Below, in pieces: positions 59,951 to 64,000 of a DNA stretch of 64,000 nucleotides (position 1 is the first letter of the stretch; each line of letters begins with the position of its first letter). Under the pieces are notes generated by a model. It saw only the letters and a program-made list of their open reading frames with translations. It searched no databases and was not told the origin of the DNA. The position numbers were made by a program, and so were the translations under genes. Source of the DNA: Scleromitrula shiraiana (taxonomy: Eukaryota > Ascomycota > Leotiomycetes > Helotiales > Sclerotiniaceae); contig JABELC010000004.1 of the NCBI GenBank assembly GCA_028455995.1, forward strand, positions 3,346,501-3,410,500. The letters run 5' to 3'.

Positions 59951-60173
59951 TATATCAGTTTATCTACCTTAATCTATCTCCATCTCCACCCCCCTTCACA
60001 TCCATCCCACTCCCATACATTCATCCATTCACCTAATTCCCCACCCCCCCCCTCATTCCCATCAACATCCTCTTCACACATCCTCTTCACACATCCACAT
60101 ACACTCACACCCACACCCCATTTCCTCTCCCAACCTACCCCTCTCCAACTCGAATCTACCCCCTTCCCACCAC

Positions 60174-60204
60174 CAAATCCAAATCCAAATCCAAATCCAA
60201 ATCC
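60174..60204. repeat. (AAATCC)n microsatellite
   Basis: Five perfect copies of a hexanucleotide. Confidence 0.8.
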
Positions 60205-60375
60205 CATCACCGGCATATAAAACCTAGCAACTCAATCTCCATACCAATCTCAATCTCAATCTCAATACCCCACCACACCCCCCTCATACCCCCCTCAAAC
60301 TTCCATCCTACTAGTAGTACATTCCTAACACCACCGTGACGCCTCCGAGTACGAGTACGAGTCGTTTTAATCTTA

Positions 60376-60429
60376 ATACTATGTATGATACTATGTGTGA
60401 TACTATGTATGATACTATGTATGATACTT
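60376..60429. repeat. 12-bp minisatellite
   Basis: Four copies of ATACTATGTATG with one G variant, then a partial copy. Confidence 0.8.
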
Positions 60430-60487
60430 AATACAATCTAATGCAATCATGATCCAATTCAATTATAGGAAATATCATGATGGCAGT

Positions 60488-60518
60488 GTGTTATGTGTTA
60501 TGTGTTATGTGTTATGTA
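60488..60518. repeat. (GTGTTAT)n microsatellite
   Basis: Four copies of a heptanucleotide. Confidence 0.75.
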
Positions 60519-60560
60519 TTTTATATTTGTTTGGTTCTAGTAGTAGGATGTGTGTATTAT

Positions 60561-60580
60561 TGTGATGTGATGTGATGTGA
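60561..60580. repeat. (TGTGA)n microsatellite
   Basis: Four copies of TGTGA, followed to 60680 by degenerate TGATA/TAATG derivatives. Confidence 0.75.
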
Positions 60581-60690
60581 TATGGTGATGTGTGAGTAAT
60601 GTGATATGATATAGTAATGTGATATGATATAGTAATGTGATATGATATGATATGATATGATATAATATTATTAATAGTATGATATGATAT

Positions 60691-60766
60691 GATATAATAT
60701 AATATAATATAATATAATATAATATAATATAATATAATATAATATAATATAATATAATATAATATA
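60691..60766. repeat. (ATAAT)n microsatellite
   Basis: About fifteen nearly perfect copies of the pentanucleotide ATAAT, grown out of GATAT-type repeats on its left. Confidence 0.85.
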
Positions 60767-60970
60767 TTTGAATCCCACTAGCAGCAGTCCTTGATTTATC
60801 GAATATCTAGCATCTAGCGTATCTATCTTCTATTTATTCGCCATGTGTCTATATCTATCTATCTATTTTTATGTACGTATGTATGTACGTATGTATGCAC
60901 GTTCGTGACTGTAAAATCCATCGCTTCCCCCCTCCCTCCCCCTGACATTCCTAACATCCCCACCGCCAAT

Positions 60971-62513
60971 CTAAGCACCAAAAACCTTCAATCGCTCCTC
61001 AAGTGGTATGAATGATTTCTCCCCCGCAGGTGCGACTGGCGTACCGAAAACGAGTTGAGCGTTTAATTCCCAGTTTGAGGGGATGTTCCAACTATAATTT
61101 GAGACGTGTTAGTATGTTTAATTTGATATTGAGTTCATTTCATCTAATCTTTCCATTCATTTTTCGAACCCCCCAAATACCCAAGAGTAGAGAAAGCCAG
61201 GAAAGAGAAAGAGGAACACCATTGTAAAAGAGAAAGAAAGAAATCATCAAACTCACGTCTCGGCAACCTTAGCATCAATAAGCGGACTATAGTGTTGCAA
61301 GTTAGCACCAAGCCCTTCCTTCTCCAGAGCAACCCAGATGGCATATTGAGTCATGGCGTCAGATTGAGTGGCCCAGATGGGGAATTTGTCGGCGTAGGAG
61401 GGGAATGTGGATTGCATTTTTGAGATTACGGAGCGGTCTTCGAAGAAGAGGATCTAGATGATGAGGGGAGGAAGATGTTAGTTTGGGTTTGTATGAGAAA
61501 TGAAAGATGAGGGAGGAGGGTGAGGTTTAAGTTGGTGGGATTGGATGGGCGGATGAATGGGCGGATGAATGGGCAAATGAGTTTGGGGATGGAGAGTGAG
61601 AATTGGGATGGGGGAAGAGGAAAAAAGGAAAAGAGAGGATGGATAGGTAACTGAGGGGACAGAGAAAAGGATAAAAGATGGCAAAGAAAGAAAAGAAGAA
61701 AAGATTGAAAGTCAACAATTCTTCTCTTCTCCTCCTTCCCCGACCATCCCCACCCCAACCCCAACCCTCCTTCCTCTCTCCCCAAAACTTCCCTCCAAAA
61801 GAAAAGAAAAGAAAAGAAAAGAAAAGAAAAGAAAAGAAAAGAAAAGAAAAGAAAAGAAACAAAAAAAAGAAAGAAAGAAAAAAAAAAAAAAAAAAACATA
61901 CACTACCAAACCCCCCCCTAAACCCCGCCAACCTCTTCTCCGTCTCCGCGAACCTCTCCTCCGGCACAACGCCCTTCAAAGCATCCCTCGCAATATCCCA
62001 CAACTTCTCATGTTCCCCCTTCAGGAGCACCACGATCCTCGTACTCTGGCTATTGAACGAACTGGGGACGTGAAGCAGAGCTTGCTCGACGATTTCTTGA
62101 ATCTTCGACTCCGGGATCGGGGATGTGTTGGCGAGGGCGTAGATGGAGCGGCGGGATTGGAGGGTGCTGAGGAATTCGGCGGATGGTGAGGCGGACATTT
62201 TTGAGGATTGCGTGGTGGAGAATTGTTTGGTTTGGTTGTTTGGTTTTGGTTTGGTATTTGTATTTGTATTTGTATTTGTATTGGTGTAGATGGTTGTATA
62301 TTTATTGAGATTAACCTCAGAAAACTTATGATAAGAACGGAAACCGCGGGAGGAAACTGGACCTCTTATACCCCTCGCAGCGATCCCACCTCCCCCCAAT
62401 TTCGAAACCTCAATAGAAACATTCGGAAGCTTAGTGAACATGGTACCGATAATGCCCGCCCCACTTCGTGCACCGAGTAGAGTTCGTGACAGATTCGCCA
62501 TATCGAAAATCAA
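60971..62513 (-). CDS. nitroreductase family oxidoreductase, FRM2/HBN1-like
   Basis: FMN-dependent nitroreductases of this fungal group act in lipid signalling and oxidative-stress response in yeast. Exons: 62513-61902, 61453-61257 and 61091-60971, with a 448-bp intron (61454-61901) and a 165-bp intron (61092-61256); all in phase, 309 residues. The core starts at the internal Met106 (MSASPSAEFLSTLQSRRSIY) and shows IQEIVEQALLHVPSSFNSQSTR, VPEERF, then ILFFEDRSV, YAIWVALEKEGLGANLQHYSPL and a C-terminal PLEERLKVFGA, typical of a 195-205-residue enzyme. The preceding 105 residues are extra: rich in Arg, Ser and Gly, then a Thr-Asn repeat coded by a hexanucleotide microsatellite. They resemble a mitochondrial presequence. 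Starts at 62513, 62501 (MANLSRTLLGARSG) and 62198 are all possible, so dual localisation may occur. The large intron contains a long AAAAG repeat. Confidence 0.92.
61797..61859. repeat. (AAAAG)n microsatellite inside an intron
   Basis: About twelve copies of AAAAG, followed by an A-rich run to 61896. It lies in the first intron of the nitroreductase gene, directly next to the donor site; on the coding strand it is a pyrimidine tract. Confidence 0.9.
62250..62285. repeat. (ATTTGT)n microsatellite within coding sequence
   Basis: About five copies, read on the minus strand as Thr-Asn repeats in the N-terminal extension of the nitroreductase. Confidence 0.8.
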
Positions 62514-63064
62514 TTGTATGTGACGTGCTTGCTTACTTACTTACTTACTTGCTTATTATGAGCTGATTGATCAATTAATCCACAACTAACCTGTTATTTT
62601 GTTTACTAAGAATGAATAATAATAATAAATAACCTTAGAAAGATAGTAGATAGTAGATAGCTATAGGTGAGTGAATTTAGTCCAAAGCTTGATTAACACT
62701 GTAAAAAGTCGTTCATATGATATGCATAGTAATAATCCAGTAATAATTCATAATCACCATCTAATCAAAACCCAAGCACATCATATCACATCACCGAATC
62801 GCACATAATAATTAAATACCAAACCACCTCCCTCCCCACCCAGCTTATCAATCACCCTTCACCCTTCCCCTCAAGCTCCTCAGCAAAAAGAAATCTAAAC
62901 TACAGACCGAATCCCACAAAATCTCACCAAAAGCGGATACTCATGATCATTAATGATGCTGATTGATCAACACCAACCAAAACAGGATAGATGCACGGGC
63001 GGGATTAACGCGGAGGGGGAGCGGAAATGATGGGTTTAGTTTTTCTGATCGGTGTTGCAATCGA

Positions 63065-63135
63065 ATAAAATAAAATAAAATAAAATAAAATAAAATAAAA
63101 TAAAATAAAATAAAATAAAATAAAATAAAATAAAA
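63065..63135. repeat. (AAAAT)n microsatellite
   Basis: About thirteen copies of the pentanucleotide, then A-rich imperfect copies to about 63165. Confidence 0.9.
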
Positions 63136-63723
63136 AAAAAATAAAAAAAAAATAAAATAAAATAAAGTAAAATGCGATATAAAACTCAAACCAAACCACA
63201 TCACATCACATCCATCCCTCTCGATCCAAGCCGGAAGGGAAACTATAGATACTAATCGACGTACCTTTTTACGATTCCATATCCTCAGGCTCTACTTACT
63301 TCGATTTATTATAGTAGAGTAGAGTCTGAGGGGTTAGGTATGGCGAGATATGATTGATTGATAGGATTGTTATATTTATACGGTGTTGAGTTTGGGAAAT
63401 GATGGATGAGATGAAATAAAAGAAAGATGAAATAAAAAAAGGAAAGAAAAAAGGAAAGAAAGAAAAAAGGAAAAAATAAATAAATACTCAAAATACCAAT
63501 GAAGAAAATCACAAAATAAATTTCGTTTATCTACTCGTATACTATACATAATACTATTAAAGTAAATAATTTTAATAATAATCAATAACTAATAATCAAT
63601 AACGAATAACTAACAACCAATAACGAATATTAAACATCGAGTTTGAGAAACACAACACGTACAGTATATTGATGTCAACGGTGGATGTATATAGCGTTGT
63701 TCTTTTTGTTCTTTTTATATGGT

Positions 63724-63771
63724 ATGTTATGCTATGCTATGCTATGCTATGCTATACTATGCTATGCTATA
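63724..63771. repeat. (ATGCT)n microsatellite
   Basis: About nine copies of TATGC with one ATACT variant. Confidence 0.85.
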
Positions 63772-64000
63772 AATTCAATATATCCGACATATTCGGAGCG
63801 GATTCTTTTCTTTTCTCCTCCCCACCTCCCCTCCTCCTCTGCTCCCCTGCTCCCCTCTTCATCGAACAAATAAAATAAAATCAAACCATTGCATACCCTC
63901 TCGCACTAAATAAAAACAAAAAGTAAAGAACCAACTCAATTGCTTGTGTTACTAGTATATAGTATAGTGTGTTCTTCCGCTATGCTCTATATGATATACT

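Larger units (their letters stand above)
54574..60970. other. 6.4-kb gene desert
   Basis: No gene could be supported. Base composition is ordinary to slightly AT-rich and not RIP-like. One possible terminal exon of a small membrane protein is seen on the minus strand at 58792-58943 (see findings). From 59920 onward the region is dominated by microsatellites and C-rich or CA-rich tracts. It may include long 3' or 5' untranslated regions or non-coding transcripts. Confidence 0.5.
62514..64000. other. terminal intergenic region with microsatellites
   Basis: About 1.5 kb without a supported gene. Tracts include ACTT repeats (62533-62551), AAAAT (63065-63135), A/G-rich repeats (63418-63482) and ATGCT (63724-63771). 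Confidence 0.5.

Noticed and set aside
59903..60220. 105-codon frame rich in Ser/Pro/His/Thr
   Set aside because: Generated by C-rich and AAATCC repeat DNA; low complexity, no family, no splice signals.
61426..61969. Phe/Ser-rich minus-strand frames around 61.4-62.0 kb
   Set aside because: They are read-through of the nitroreductase intron over the TTTTC microsatellite; splice sites and restored family sequence support the intron.

Overview
The window reads as nuclear DNA of a filamentous ascomycete (Pezizomycotina; a Leotiomycete such as a Botrytis/Sclerotinia relative is my guess, not shown). The reasons are short GT-AG introns of about 48-180 bases with CTAAC-type branch sites, fungal gene families, and a block of extremely AT-rich DNA with the marks of repeat-induced point mutation (RIP). 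Nothing here is bacterial: no operons, no Shine-Dalgarno sites, no CRISPR array.

Layout. 1030-15999 (minus) is one giant three-exon gene for midasin (4,950 residues), the AAA-ATPase of 60S ribosome maturation. It is divergent from a mitochondrial bL12 ribosomal protein gene (16258-16859, plus). A CDC27/APC3 gene of the anaphase-promoting complex follows (18098-20657, minus). From 21466 to 32437 lies an 11-kb AT-rich island that resolves into two nested transposons. The outer one is a DNA element with 15-bp perfect terminal inverted repeats and a TAA target duplication (PIF/Harbinger-like, about 4.3 kb when empty). The inner one is a Ty1/copia retrotransposon on the minus strand (22792-29457) with two 160-bp LTRs and a TATTT target duplication. 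Both are destroyed by transitions.

Right of the island are a compact group: SND2/TMEM208-like ER targeting protein (plus), a DUF3605 protein (minus, convergent), and NADH-cytochrome b5 reductase (plus, divergent). Next come gene-poor stretches holding an untracked three-exon small membrane protein (38961-39317), a BCS1-like AAA-ATPase (41061-43412, minus), a USP/Ubp12-type deubiquitinase (46429-51396 plus an upstream coding frame without a start), and a 2EXR-domain protein (53548-54573). A 6.4-kb gene desert leads to an FRM2/HBN1-like nitroreductase (60971-62513, minus). The last 4 kb are rich in pentanucleotide microsatellites.

The genes are mostly unrelated housekeeping functions (ribosome assembly, mitochondrial translation, cell cycle, ER targeting, sterol/lipid redox, ubiquitin removal). 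I see no biosynthetic cluster or defence system. The most interesting items are the nested, fully datable RIP-decayed transposons, the apparent single-base frameshift at the start of the deubiquitinase gene, and the small spliced membrane-protein gene.
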